Below, one piece after another: positions 31,725-42,659 of a stretch of 64,000 bases of DNA (position 1 is its first letter; each line of letters starts with the position of its first letter). The stretch spans positions 6,631,576-6,695,575 of the forward strand of contig JAQFVV010000036.1 in NCBI GenBank assembly GCA_028023455.1, read 5' to 3'. Under the pieces are notes generated by a model. The model was given only the letters and a program-made list of their open reading frames with translations. It ran no database searches and had not been told where the DNA came from. The DNA comes from Epiperipatus broadwayi. Lineage: Eukaryota > Onychophora > Udeonychophora > Euonychophora > Peripatidae. A program made the translations under genes and the position numbers.

Positions 31725-33420
31725 TTGTATTATTTATATATGTACAATAAGGAACTATTGCTAAAAAGAGATGACATCATGAAATGGGTACTAGAGTTCT
31801 ATCAAGAATTATATAGTAATAAAGGACAAGTATCTCCTACATCTATTATATCTTTTGAATTGACCAGGATTTTAAATGAAAAAGTGAGATATACAATTAA
31901 ATTTATGAAGAAGGTAAAAGCCCCAGGTAATGATAGAATTATCGTTATATTAAAAGAAGCAGGTGAAGAAATTGAATAAATTTTGGCAGTTATATACCAA
32001 ATGTCTAAATGATAAAAATATACCAGATGATTGGAAGAATGACATATTAATATTTAAAAAAAGTGATAAAGAAGATATTACAAATTACAGACCTATCAGT
32101 TTTATACAAATTTTTTATGAAGATAATTACAACTAGTCTACAGAAAACATTTGGATTTCAACCAACCAAAAGAACAAGCTTGATTTAAATGTGGTTTTAA
32201 TATACTAGATCATATCCAAATATTGAGAGAAGTTGTAAAAAGACCAATAAATATGAGTTGCCATTATGTTTCGGATTTGTAGATTATGAAAAGGCATTTG
32301 ATTCTATAAACATATCTTAAGTGATTAAAATATTAGATCATCAAGGTATAGACCTCTGAGTTTGTTATGTACTGCAAAATATTTATAAAAATGCAACAAC
32401 AGCAATTAGATTGCATAATGATACTAGGAAGGTTAACATTGAGAAGGATGTAAGACAGGGTGACTCCATATATCCAAAACATTTTACAGCAGTGCTGCAA
32501 GAAGTATTTTGGGGATTAAAATGGGAAGCTAAAGGAATAAAAATAAATGATTATTTAAGTCATATAGATTTTGCAGGTAATATAGATGTTTTCGCAAATA
32601 ATGCTTCACAACTTCAGGAAATGTTGCAAGAGATAACAAATGAAAGTAAGAAAGTAGGGCTAATGTTAAATGCTAAAAAGACTAAAATAATGTTCAATGG
32701 ATTCAGGAAATGTTGCAAGAGATAACAAATGAAAGTAAGAAAGTAGAGCTAATGTTAAATGCTAAAAAGACTAAAATAATGTTCAATGGATTTTTCAAAA
32801 GATGAAAGTAAAGATGGATTATGATGAGTTAAAAGAACTTGACAATTACAAATACTTTGATCAGTTTATTATTATAGATGGAAACGTAATAGATGAAATT
32901 AATCATTAATAAAATTTGGTTGGAGTGCTTTTAGTAGAAATAATATTAAAAGGAAATATGCCTGTGAGTTTGAAAGGGAAGGTTTTTAATAAATGTGTTT
33001 TTCCAGTTCTTACGTATGGCTCTCGGGCATGGACACTTAATAGAAGAGCAACATAATGACCCAGACAACTCAAAGAAGTATGGAGATATGCATGTTAGGA
33101 GTAACAAGATGAGATGGAAAACGCAATACATGGGTAAGAGAACAAACAAGTGTTACTGACATCATAGAAAGAATTAAAAGGCTGAAGTGGAGTTGAACTG
33201 GACATACTACTAGAAGAGATGATAATAGATGGTCATTGGAAATCTTAAATGGGATTCTAAGAAATTGTAAAATATGCAGAAAGAGGCCACATGTGAGATG
33301 GATGAAGTAAGAAAGTGTGCAGGGGTGATGTGGAGAAGAGAGACTAGATATCAGAAAAGATGATTGAACATGGAGAGACCTTTATCCTGCAGTGGATTGA
33401 TAATGTTTGATGATGATGAT
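31725..33420 (+). pseudogene. RTE-like LINE reverse transcriptase, decayed
   Basis: Plus strand, several frames. The first (31725-31979) has the pre-RT helix region and K-A-P-G-N-D. About 32030-32100 gives W-K-N-D-I-L-I-F-K-K and N-Y-R-P-I-S. Near 32280 F-V-D-Y-E-K-A-F-D holds the first catalytic Asp. The frame 32411-32725 has V-R-Q-G-D-S-I-x-P-K-x-F-T-A-V-L. The catalytic F-A-D-D is replaced by F-A-G-N. About 33010 L-T-Y-G-S-x-A-W-T-L is the post-RT box. The element ends at a (TGA)n run at 33407-33420. The motif set is that of RTE-type LINEs. Stops, shifts and an internal 89-bp duplication make it dead. Confidence 0.8.
32615..32792. repeat. 89-bp tandem duplication inside the RT relic
   Basis: Two units starting CAGGAAATGTTGCAAGAG at 32615 and 32704, almost identical. 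Since 89 is not a multiple of three it shifts the frame after the RT active site. Confidence 0.9.
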
Positions 33421-33860
33421 GTCTAATACTAAACCAGCAATTGTGTTTTAATTTATAAATTAAATATAGAATGATTCCTTAGAAGATATTGTATGTACCA
33501 AACAAAGCATCGTATTACTTTCTCAGCTTCCTTTCAACACATGCATTAGGATCAGTAATTCACATTATTTTATTCCTAAGAGTTTTTGAATCTCTGTTCA
33601 TTAATGTATAGTGTCAAAGAAAAGTTTGTTGCTAGGTGCACAAGTTCAAATCCAATGCTCTTTTTTGATAAAGATCTATCGCTAAAAATTAGACTGAGAA
33701 TTTAAATGAGACTTTACCATCTAGGGTTCACTAATTATACAAGCTGCTCAAGTTCATATACTGCTTAGATAATTAATAGTCATATAGATTAGACATGTCT
33801 TTATATGAAAAATATTTTGAATTTAGAAACACAAATGGAATTAGAATAATGAGGACATAT
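33421..33860. other. Unannotated stretch
   Basis: No supported feature. Confidence 0.4.
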
Positions 33861-34080
33861 GCAATTTATCCACTTCTTTGAACACTTTTTAGCAAAAACC
33901 TTTTATTGTACCTATATGCATACATAATCGTACGTTTCAACTGTCCTGCAGTCTTCTTCATATCCAATTTTACTTTAATTTGAAAACTGCAGGGCAGTTG
34001 AAACATAACATTGTGTATGCATATAGGTACAATAAAAGGTTTTTGCTAAAAAGTGTTTCAAAGTAGTGGATAAGTGCATT
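33861..34080. mobile_element. Fold-back element, about 220 bp, with hammerhead-like relic
   Basis: Inverted arms 33861-33955 and 33985-34080 (GCAAAAACCTTTTATTGTAC in both). On the minus strand of the left arm: ATGAAGA, a hairpin GACTGC-AGG-ACAGTT, then GAAACGTACG. That is one change from the hammerhead box CTGANGA, a good stem II and the GAAAC box. Cleavage triplet and stem I are not evident. The right arm keeps only the hairpin and GAAAC. Confidence 0.7.
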
Positions 34081-35369
34081 TATATAAAATATTACAGCAA
34101 AATAAAGGAAGAGGTGAATTTCGTAATATTAATAATAAATATTGAAAGAGATAGGGAGCATTTCTTATTTCATCTTGAAAATCCTTGGTAAGGTGAATTG
34201 ATTTGGTTTAGAATATTTTGACTAGCAATTGCATGAATTAGAAAAAGGATTACTGTTTAGAAATTTGCATATAAATCAAAAGATGGACTTTTCAACAAAA
34301 AGTAATTTAGGATGGTTTTTTTCATATTTATTTGAGTTGAATGCAATTTTAATAATTGTATTGAGAAAAAAGCTTTTAGTTTTAGATTAATTGTTGATAT
34401 GGGAATATTTGGGAAAAGATTGCTAAGTGAGCTCTATGGAATTTGCATTACCTCTTGAATGAAAATTGAGTAGACCAGCCACACAAAACTTTTTTCAAAT
34501 AAAAATACTGTTAATTGATTTCAAACATTTTAAAATAAATGAATTAAATTTTCAGGATTCGTTCCATAGACTGAACCAGTTTATAGGAAGTTAGTAATAT
34601 TATACTTTTTAAAATATTTATTATTAACATTTGAGGTGTTTAATTTGATTATGCTAAGAACTCACAAGAAAAGCATTAATATATTATTTCATAGAATTTT
34701 TATTTTGCATATTTTCCCCCAAAATATAAAGATTATTCATTTTGCATATTTATTAGAAAGCATTTTATTCTGGACAAAATAAAGGGAACTAACTGGTTGT
34801 TTGATTTGGAAAGTCATGTGACATCAAGCATTGAAAAGAACCGAATGAAATTTAATCCAGAAAGCTTTAGCATTTGAGTTTGTCACTCTATCACTATACT
34901 AAATTATATATGATAAAAATAATTAAAATAGTTATTTAGATCATATAATATTCAAGATTGTTAAAATTTTAATTTCAAATATACATGCTAAGTAAAGGCA
35001 TAGCCAACAATAGTATTTCATTTTCAGAAACATTTATGTGATTATTATATATACACACACATTTTTCTTTTCGTTTGTTATTTTAATTCTTTTTTTTTAT
35101 GTATATATAGGTTGTTTGGAAATGAAAAAAATGATATTTTTAATATAATAACTTGATTTAAGTCGAGTTTTTTTTTTTTGCTAATGCATCATTTTTACAT
35201 ATTTTATTTCTTATAATTCCAATTTCACTTAATGAACATTTTTTTTTTAAAAAAAAAAAATAATTATTTCACCTTTTCAGAGTCTCTTTAAAATTTTTAA
35301 TTTTTTTAAACAATGAGTTTTTCAAAATAACAGTTAAATTGATAAATCATTTATTAATCATTATAAGAG
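34081..35369. other. Unannotated AT-rich stretch
   Basis: Poly-T/poly-A hairpin at about 35237-35261. No genes seen. Confidence 0.4.
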
Positions 35370-35487
35370 TAATGTGATGTGATGTATGTGATGTGATGTA
35401 TTTGGCTTTTCCTTAAACGAAGTCAATAATATCTCGGCAACTATGCCCAGATAAACCTGTTAGCCACTTTATTTTCCATTTCCCACT

Positions 35488-37545
35488 CTAAGTCTTCCCA
35501 TATTCTGCCCCATCCCATTTCCACAACATAATCTTTGTCAACTCTATGGTCTTTAAATCTAAATCCCCCTTATCTTTTCGCAAACCCAGCATAAAAACTA
35601 ATAACTCACTTTCTGTATTGTCACTTTGTTCATACCTATTCTCCCATAACTTCATTATCTGTACCCTTTCTGCTTTCAAGCATTTACATTCAATCAACAG
35701 ATGCCTAATATTTTCTATACCTTCCTTACACAATTTGCATGCTAAATCACCCATAGTTTTCCATTTACATGTATATTCTCTTGTTGCTAAAGATCCCGTT
35801 CGAGCCTTAAACAATAAACTACTTTCCTTACTATTATCATAAATTAACTCGCTTCCAATATTCCGTTTACTTCTATATATATTTAAACTCTTCTTACCCT
35901 CCATACTACTTCTCCATCTCTCCAACTCCCTATTTTTTATTAATGCTTCTATTCTTTTATCCCATTCCTTACCACTATAACACTCAACAATCCTCCTAAC
36001 ACAATCATCCCACCTTTTATACAAGTATACCGATATAAATTCTTTATCCAAATCTTTTGCATACCGCATTACCTTTCTCACCCATCTTGTTACCTGCCCT
36101 TTACTCATAACCCAATTAAACACTATTTTGGCTATTCTTTTACTATCCATAAACTGCAACCTACCAAACATTTTCATTTTACTTTTTGCATCTCTCATAT
36201 AGAAACTTGACCATCCCATTTCTCCTTGAATTGCCTCCTTTGCTGTCCACATCTCTGCATCTAATGCATGTCTTCCTACTTCCCTTTGTACTTTCTCTAA
36301 ATAATTTAAAATCCTTTTACTAACACATAATGCATCATTACCATATGTTAACCCTGCTACTGCAACTCCCTTCCATACAATTCTAGCTACATCATATTTA
36401 TTATATGAAAATACTGTTAATTTCTTTACCAAACCTTTTCTTTTCTTTGCTTCATTTACCAATTTTTTCTCCCATTCAACCAAGCAATTTTCCTGATTAC
36501 ATAAGATGATTCCCAAATACCTATATCTATCCACCACACTTAACTTTATATCCCCCAATGAAAAAACTACATCCTCTCTTTCCCCAGTATTAACCATCAT
36601 TATATTTGATTTTTCTTCACTAAATTTAATCCCCATCTCTTTACCCACTCTTGCACATGTCCTCAACATAATATCCATATCTTCTCTTCTTTCTGCACAT
36701 AAAAAGATATCATCTGCAAAAAAAAGACCCGACAAAGTATATACTCCTTTGCCACCTATTAATGATACCTCTACCCCTCTTCCTAGTCTCTCTATTGCTT
36801 TTTCCATTTCACTCAAAAACAAAATCGGTGACATAGGGCATCCTTGCCTTACTCCCACTCCATTTTTAACTTTAACTGATTCTATATCCCCTAATTGGTA
36901 AGTATAATAATTATTTTCATATAATTTCTTAATAATATTTACTAAAGCTTCATCCATTCCCAAATTGGCTAATCTTACCCCTAATCTATTTCTATTTACT
37001 CTATCATATGCTTTCTCTATATCTATAAAACTCATATATAATGATCTACCTGAATTCCTACTCATCTCCATAAGTTGTGTAACTACAAACAAACTATCTC
37101 CTATACGCCTATGTGACCTAAAACCTCCTTGCATTTCCCCCACTACATTATTCTCTTCCATCCATTTTACTTTTCCAGCTACCATATATGCGAAAACTTT
37201 ATATAAAACTGATGTTACCGCTATCGGTCTATAATTATTTAACTTTCTATGATCCTTACCCTTTCCTTTAAATAATAATCTTATTCTTGGATTACTCCAA
37301 CTACCCGGAAAAACTGTCTTCTGCGCCATCTTATTAAAACATGATAATAACTTTGCTTTTGCTCTATGCCCTAAATTCATTACCATCTCTGCTGCCCATC
37401 CATCTAAACCTCTCGCCTTTCCACTTTTCAATCTCTTTCCTGCCTCATTCAATTCATTTTTTGTGAACCTAATATTCCCACTACTAACTGCTTTCATGTT
37501 TTCTATCACTAATTCCTTCACATCTAATATCTTTTCTATATCCAT
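35488..37545 (-). CDS. LINE reverse transcriptase with zinc-knuckle C-terminus (685 aa open frame)
   Basis: RNA-dependent DNA polymerase of a CR1-like LINE, acting in target-primed reverse transcription. Visible: N-N-Y-R-P-I-A at residues 103-109, F-I-D-I-E-K-A-Y-D at 173-181 (first catalytic Asp), R-Q-G-C-P-M-S-P at 233-240, catalytic F-A-D-D at 276-279, Y-R-Y-L-G at 341-345, and a C-terminal C603-x2-C606-x8-H615-x4-C620 knuckle. The start used is an internal Met. The true ORF2 would begin with the endonuclease upstream, which is separated by a stop or shift between 37546 and 37611. All RT motifs are intact, so this is one of the youngest coding relics here. It is not autonomous because the endonuclease N-terminus and ORF1 are missing. 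Confidence 0.88.
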   Translation of the reverse strand: MDIEKILDVKELVIENMKAVSSGNIRFTKNELNEAGKRLKSGKARGLDGWAAEMVMNLGHRAKAKLLSCFNKMAQKTVFPGSWSNPRIRLLFKGKGKDHRKLNNYRPIAVTSVLYKVFAYMVAGKVKWMEENNVVGEMQGGFRSHRRIGDSLFVVTQLMEMSRNSGRSLYMSFIDIEKAYDRVNRNRLGVRLANLGMDEALVNIIKKLYENNYYTYQLGDIESVKVKNGVGVRQGCPMSPILFLSEMEKAIERLGRGVEVSLIGGKGVYTLSGLFFADDIFLCAERREDMDIMLRTCARVGKEMGIKFSEEKSNIMMVNTGEREDVVFSLGDIKLSVVDRYRYLGIILCNQENCLVEWEKKLVNEAKKRKGLVKKLTVFSYNKYDVARIVWKGVAVAGLTYGNDALCVSKRILNYLEKVQREVGRHALDAEMWTAKEAIQGEMGWSSFYMRDAKSKMKMFGRLQFMDSKRIAKIVFNWVMSKGQVTRWVRKVMRYAKDLDKEFISVYLYKRWDDCVRRIVECYSGKEWDKRIEALIKNRELERWRSSMEGKKSLNIYRSKRNIGSELIYDNSKESSLLFKARTGSLATREYTCKWKTMGDLACKLCKEGIENIRHLLIECKCLKAERVQIMKLWENRYEQSDNTESELLVFMLGLRKDKGDLDLKTIELTKIMLWKWDGAEYGKT

Positions 37546-37610
37546 TACATATCTATTTAAGATTTTCTCTAGCTTGCCTCTAGAGCTACATTCTATTCCC
37601 TCATCATCTA

Positions 37611-38204
37611 TTAATAGTATCTCTCTTCCCCTACCTTTCTCCTTTTAATGTAATTCCAATTTTTTTTACTCCCATCTCTTCCACTTTTATTAATATCCTC
37701 CAACAATTTATTATTTAACTTCATCCTCTCTCTATAATTATCCATTTTAGCTAGCTTCTTCTTTTCTAAGTACTTTTCCCATTTAACATTAATATCATTT
37801 TCACTTTCTTTATTCTTAATAGCACACTTATATTCTCTGCATGATTTTTTCCTCTCTTTTACACTTTTACTAACTTTCATTTTTTTATCATTTTTATTCT
37901 TCTTCATATTCTCGACTAAAACCCTATTTGCCACTTTTTCTATTTCACCACACCAGTCCTTATACTCATCCCCAACCAACTGCTCCATGGTTTCTTCAAC
38001 TTTTATTTTATACTCTTCCAACTTATTCTTATCATTCACTCTCCATCCACATCTTTCACTATTATTTCTATTTTTATTTCTATCCTCCATCACATTACTA
38101 ACCATTTCTATTACAATAAAGTTATGATCACTATTACACACTCTCTCTTCATTATCAAACACCTTAATTTTTCGTATTTTATTTATTCCCTCTTTCTCTA
38201 CCAA
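37611..38204 (-). pseudogene. LINE endonuclease C-terminus and linker, copy 2
   Basis: A 197-codon frame. S-D-H-N-F-I-V near residue 26 is the terminal SDH motif of the APE endonuclease, followed by a Lys/Glu-rich linker of coiled-coil character leading to the RT. N-terminal catalytic parts are lost at the truncation near 38252. Frame is lost at about 37611 near an A-run relative to the RT ORF. Confidence 0.8.
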
Positions 38205-38254
38205 TACATAATCTATTGTGTGAAATACATTATTCCTAGACCATGTGTATTGTC

Positions 38255-38640
38255 CATCAAACTCTCTATATAGTAGTGATATCTAATGCAAACCTTCGTA
38301 ATCAGTGGATGCAGGAAGGTTTGGGCATAAAATCCTTATCTAGTGCCTATTCATTCAACCTCCCCAGACTACTTTCTAGCTTGTCGCTGTCATGAATGAG
38401 GAGGCTTGGATTTGAGAGCAATGCACCTAGATTTTATTCCAAGATGAAAACACTATAATGTTTCCAACCCAAACACATTATTTTGTGCAATCATATAGAT
38501 CTGAACTCAGTTCAGCATCTATACATTTTGATGTCTGGTTTTTTCAAAAACCCACAGTCACTATATTCTATGTGCAGGATAGGTATAAAACCATCAAAAC
38601 ATTACATATCACCATTTCATATACTTACACATGCTGTTAA
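38255..38640. mobile_element. Family A retroelement, copy A7 (permuted single unit)
   Basis: Starts at CAAACTCTCTATATAGTAG (arm start), continues through a decayed minus hammerhead (about 38358-38412: TTCATGA, GAAAG), then the family body (38440-38560), and ends at CATCACC-like sequence AACATTACATATCACCATTTC, which is the normal left terminus of the family. Order arm-body-terminus is a circular permutation of copies A2/A5 and gives a monomer of about 0.4 kb. Confidence 0.7.
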
Positions 38641-39551
38641 GAAGAATATCACACAAGTAATAAACAGCAGCAAATGTGTTATCACATTTACTAATTTTAG
38701 AAACTATTTAAAAATAATTTTGCTCTGTTTTTACAAAAATTTTATTTATTTTAGATATTTTACATTAAATTTATTACATTCTTATACTATAATTTTATTA
38801 TATTTATGAAATAATTGTGGCTTGATTCCCGCATCCAATTGATCAAACTCTATTTTTTTTTACTTTATTTGGCTTAGAACTGATTTAAGAATCTTTAGTT
38901 CTTTAAGCTTACCATTGTATTTCAAACACACAGAATTATTTTTTTTAAAGTAGTTTTTTTCCCACAAGATAATTACTACTATAGAAAAATGTATTATTAT
39001 TATTTTTATTTTTTTTTAATTTAGTATAAATGTTTTTATTATTTATTCATTCATTTATACAGGTTAAATGCAGATTAAATATATTTATACAAGAGTCATT
39101 CTTCCCCTACTAAGCTTTAGTTGTGCTCTTATATAAAAGAAAATTTTCATAAACAGTTTATGCATTTATATTCGATTTTAAATGTAATACAAAATTTGTT
39201 AATGATAATAACAAAACAAATTTCATTTCAATAATATATTAATTATACATCATAAAAATATTGATTCCATTACTGCCTTCTCCTGTTTAATATAATTTTT
39301 AATTGGGTTTTTTACTTTCTATTAATGTTGTAAGCTTTTTAATTCAATAGGTAAAATATTAAATAACGATTTCTTATTCTAGTTCCATATTTATTACAAT
39401 ATTTTGAAACTATTAATGTATATTTTTTTTAGATATTTCAAGCTGTTGTATATAAAGTTTTTGAGTTTATTGTTAAAAAAATTTTTTTTTTATATAGTTG
39501 TATATATTTGTAGCCAATTATCTCAATAAAGATTCACATAAAGATATATAT
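38641..39551. other. Unannotated AT-rich stretch
   Basis: Poly-T runs. No supported feature. Confidence 0.4.
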
Positions 39552-40535
39552 TGTAACAGTCAAGCATGTCTCATTTGCTGACAAGACCGAGACATCAAGA
39601 CACTCTCAACTAGCACATACAGGTGTATCGCTATCCCTATGATTCTAGTTTAAATTCCTGCGTAGACTCACTAGTGTCTATGACACAATTAACACCCTTG
39701 ACATTAACTTAGTTTCCTCTTTTTATATAGCCCTGCTTAGCTTAGGAATATGCATAGACTCTAACTTAACTACTATTTAAATCTAATTATATGATCCCAG
39801 TCAGTAACAATGATAACAATAGATAATTTATATGAAATAACATTTATTAATAAAAAATAATAGATTAACATGGTGGCTTTACTATGTATACAGCGGGATC
39901 GAGAGCAGTTTACTGGACCTTAAAGATAATCAAGGACCACAGCGATAGACATAAGTAACATAATAGTGTGTCTTTTATTTATCCACAGGGTAATAAAAAT
40001 AATATTTATCAATAAATTATGGGTTATCATTAATTAGATTTTCTTTCTTTAATTTATTATTATTAGGGGCTTTGCTGTATTCGAGCTAAATAAGACGTGA
40101 CACAGGGCTATGGCTATATGCATAGATGTAAACATAGGAAGAATAAAAGAATCGCAGACTGCATCAGTTATGTGCGGCTCACAGGCTATCATAAGAAGTT
40201 GGATCAATTTTTGCGATCTGAATGCATGATTCACGAAAACAGATATGGATATCCCAGGTTGCAGGGGTGCACCTGCTTCTAACTGTAACTCTTCCTAAGA
40301 AAGGTATGTGTGTGATATACACTGGGATTTGGGGGCTGGAATTTTCTGTCCTACAACTCTTATCTAGCTCGATGATAATATTTATATATTTGAATTATTT
40401 GACAAGGGCTCACCGGGCACATATACATAATACAGCAGGCACTGGATGCTCTGTTTAAGTAAATAAGTAGTGAATCATACTTTAAAGTAACGGAAAATAT
40501 TTGGGATAGCCCCTGATAATACCCACCTCCTTACA
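39552..40535. mobile_element. Possible solo LTR (TGTAAC...TTACA), about 984 bp
   Basis: A stretch of more mixed base composition begins TGTAACAGTC and ends CTCCTTACA, i.e. TG...CA with TGTAA/TTACA ends. It contains a TATA-like TTTTTATATAG at about 39719 and an AATAAA-bearing segment. No TSD was found at the ends and no partner LTR lies in the window, so this is tentative. Confidence 0.3.
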
Positions 40536-41007
40536 GTAACGCAATAACGGGTATATAAAAATTATCTTAAACTAAGACATGCCTATGCTAAAATTATGTA
40601 ACGGAATATTTGTATAATAAGATAGCTCATATCCCGATGTAACGAAAAATATAGATTTTTAAACACTCTAGCTCGTCCACCACTTAATTATATCTTTATT
40701 AATCTAGCTAACATGTTACAATAAAAAGGGGATATTACTAACCCATAATAATTGATATCCAATCTGTTCTCAATCATGTTAGATTCATAAATTATAAAAA
40801 TTGCGATTCACTCTTAGTTTTTACACATAGAAAGCGATCTTACATACATATGTATTTTGAGAACACAGATTGTTATTCAAATAAATTCACTTAAGTAATA
40901 AATTGTTTACCCGTGGAGAAACATGTTAAGAGAAAGAAAAAAAATCAATTTACTTATTTATTTATTGTAGAGTTGTAATTATAATTTTGTTGAGCGCACT
41001 GGAAGTG
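40536..41007. other. Unannotated AT-rich stretch
   Basis: Several GTAACG words but no defined element. Confidence 0.35.
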
Positions 41008-41110
41008 TATGTAAATACTTATAAGACAGGCTTTAACCTGTATCAAATGCGCCTTGAAAATTTTATAATAGTTAAGCAATATTATTTTGCTGATAGAGGG
41101 ACCTCCCAAA
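41008..41110. mobile_element. Single arm of the 19.1/21.3-kb fold-back family
   Basis: Aligns along about 100 bp with the arms at 19119-19225 and (inverted) 21240-21345, including CTGATAGAGGGACCTCCCAAA. The partner arm is absent, so it is a solo or deleted copy. Confidence 0.75.
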
Positions 41111-42659
41111 CCACAACACATGATAGGAGCAGCCTCTTATTTTTCACCTATAATTTTAATATGGGACACACTTAAGCAAATATCTATTTAAAAATAATAT
41201 TAGTCATTCTTGTCTTGGCAATCTTCAAGAAAAACAACATTTATTTCAGATGATAGGGGAAAAGATTGCTAATGAATTCTAAAATCATTGTATTATAATT
41301 TTTAACTTTTATTTGAATATCTTCCTATCTTGGTTTATACTTGTTCCCTGATGTCGCTTGAGATGCCATGAAACGAAACGCAAAGTGATGTTTACATTTT
41401 TATAAAATTACTCCCTCCATCCGAGTTTTATAACTAAACAAGTTAGATAAAAAAAATGAAAATTAAATCATTTAACCCAGTAAACTTTACATTATTGATA
41501 AAAAATGAAATCCTTAGAATATTAAAATTAAAGGCTATTGCACACACATGTATTTAAGTTACGGTTAATGTTAAATGAATAAGCATGCTTTTATATTTGG
41601 AATAATAATAACTTGTAAGATTTTTCCGACAGCTTCATGGAGTTGATCAAGCACTGGAATTCAGAGAAAGTCTATTAATGGATGCTTCATGTTGATGGTC
41701 TTGTGGATCTTTTCTCCCATCGGTACAGCAGGTAACTAGGTTTTTCTGTATCAGCATTTGGTGAACATGCTGGAGCTCATCTCGGGATGCCGCTCTTCCC
41801 CTACAACGACACTGGAGATGCCGACATTGAACTACTTTCCTATTATGGTATGTAATTTTTATACACACTTCTGTTAATAAACTCTTCAAAAAAAAAAAGA
41901 AACTGGAAGCCCTCCAATACATTTTTAAGAGTTTATGGGTGGGGGCTTTTAACTATCACAAGATGATTTAATGGATTTTCATTTTCATATTTTTCATTTA
42001 TCTAATTGCTTTTCCATTAATTTTTCCTTAATTGTTTTGACTTCTGATTCTTTCCAGTATGTGTTTTCTGCCTCTTTTGTCTCTATTTTTACATTTAACA
42101 CCTTTTAGACGCATTTTTCACCATAAAGGTGTTGGACTGTAACTATTTTGCTGATTTTTACTACTGATTTTGAATAAGGCACCAACTTTTACTTATTTAA
42201 TGGATTACTTCCATTAACCAACCTTTTTCTTTTGTTTTCTTATATTAACTTTAAATAATTATTTATTTAACATGAAATTTTATTTTCCCTTTTTATAAGT
42301 TTACTTTAAGTCATTTCTTCTTTAATATATTATACGATTGCACACACACACCGATTATTTATGTGTGTCAGTGTAGGAAAAGTTATAATTTAGGGAAAGA
42401 TCGGCAGAAATTAAAGAAAATTAAGCAAGTATATATGCACCACTTCAATATATATATATTACAATAAGAATATTTAAAGAAAAAATATCTTTGATTTTCT
42501 AAAACATTGTTATAAAATATTTAAATTTATTAATTAGTATGTTAATATAATATTTCCAAGACCTTTTTTCATCTAATTATCATCCCAAGATATCTATTTT
42601 ACTTGTTCTATTTGTATACATTTATTATCATCACATATATTCAATATTGAATATAAGTA
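41111..42659. other. Unannotated stretch with a GC-richer patch
   Basis: 41630-41850 is clearly less AT-rich than its surroundings and has an AG/GT-bounded look (CGACAG at the left, ATGGTATGT at the right), but all forward frames between are closed. See findings. Confidence 0.3.

Larger units (their letters stand above)
35370..38252 (-). mobile_element. CR1-like LINE, copy 2 (5'-truncated, near-intact RT)
   Basis: The element runs on the minus strand from a 5' break at about 38252, inside the endonuclease domain, to a 3' tail at about 35403-35370 made of ACATC/CATCA-type short repeats. It is colinear with copy 1 at 0-4.4 kb and much less decayed: one ORF covers the whole RT. A family A retrozyme (A7) starts exactly at the break. 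The same 3' end recurs as a short fragment at 43.0 kb. Confidence 0.9.

Noticed and set aside
33400-33420. TGATGATGATG as a ribozyme or regulatory motif
   Set aside because: It is the simple 3' repeat that ends the RTE-like LINE.
35546-37648. Plus-strand ORFs across the LINE (for example 36506-36901, 36965-37234)
   Set aside because: They are shadows of the minus-strand LINE frames and have biased Ser/Leu/Thr/Pro composition expected from antisense of a Lys/Glu-rich gene.
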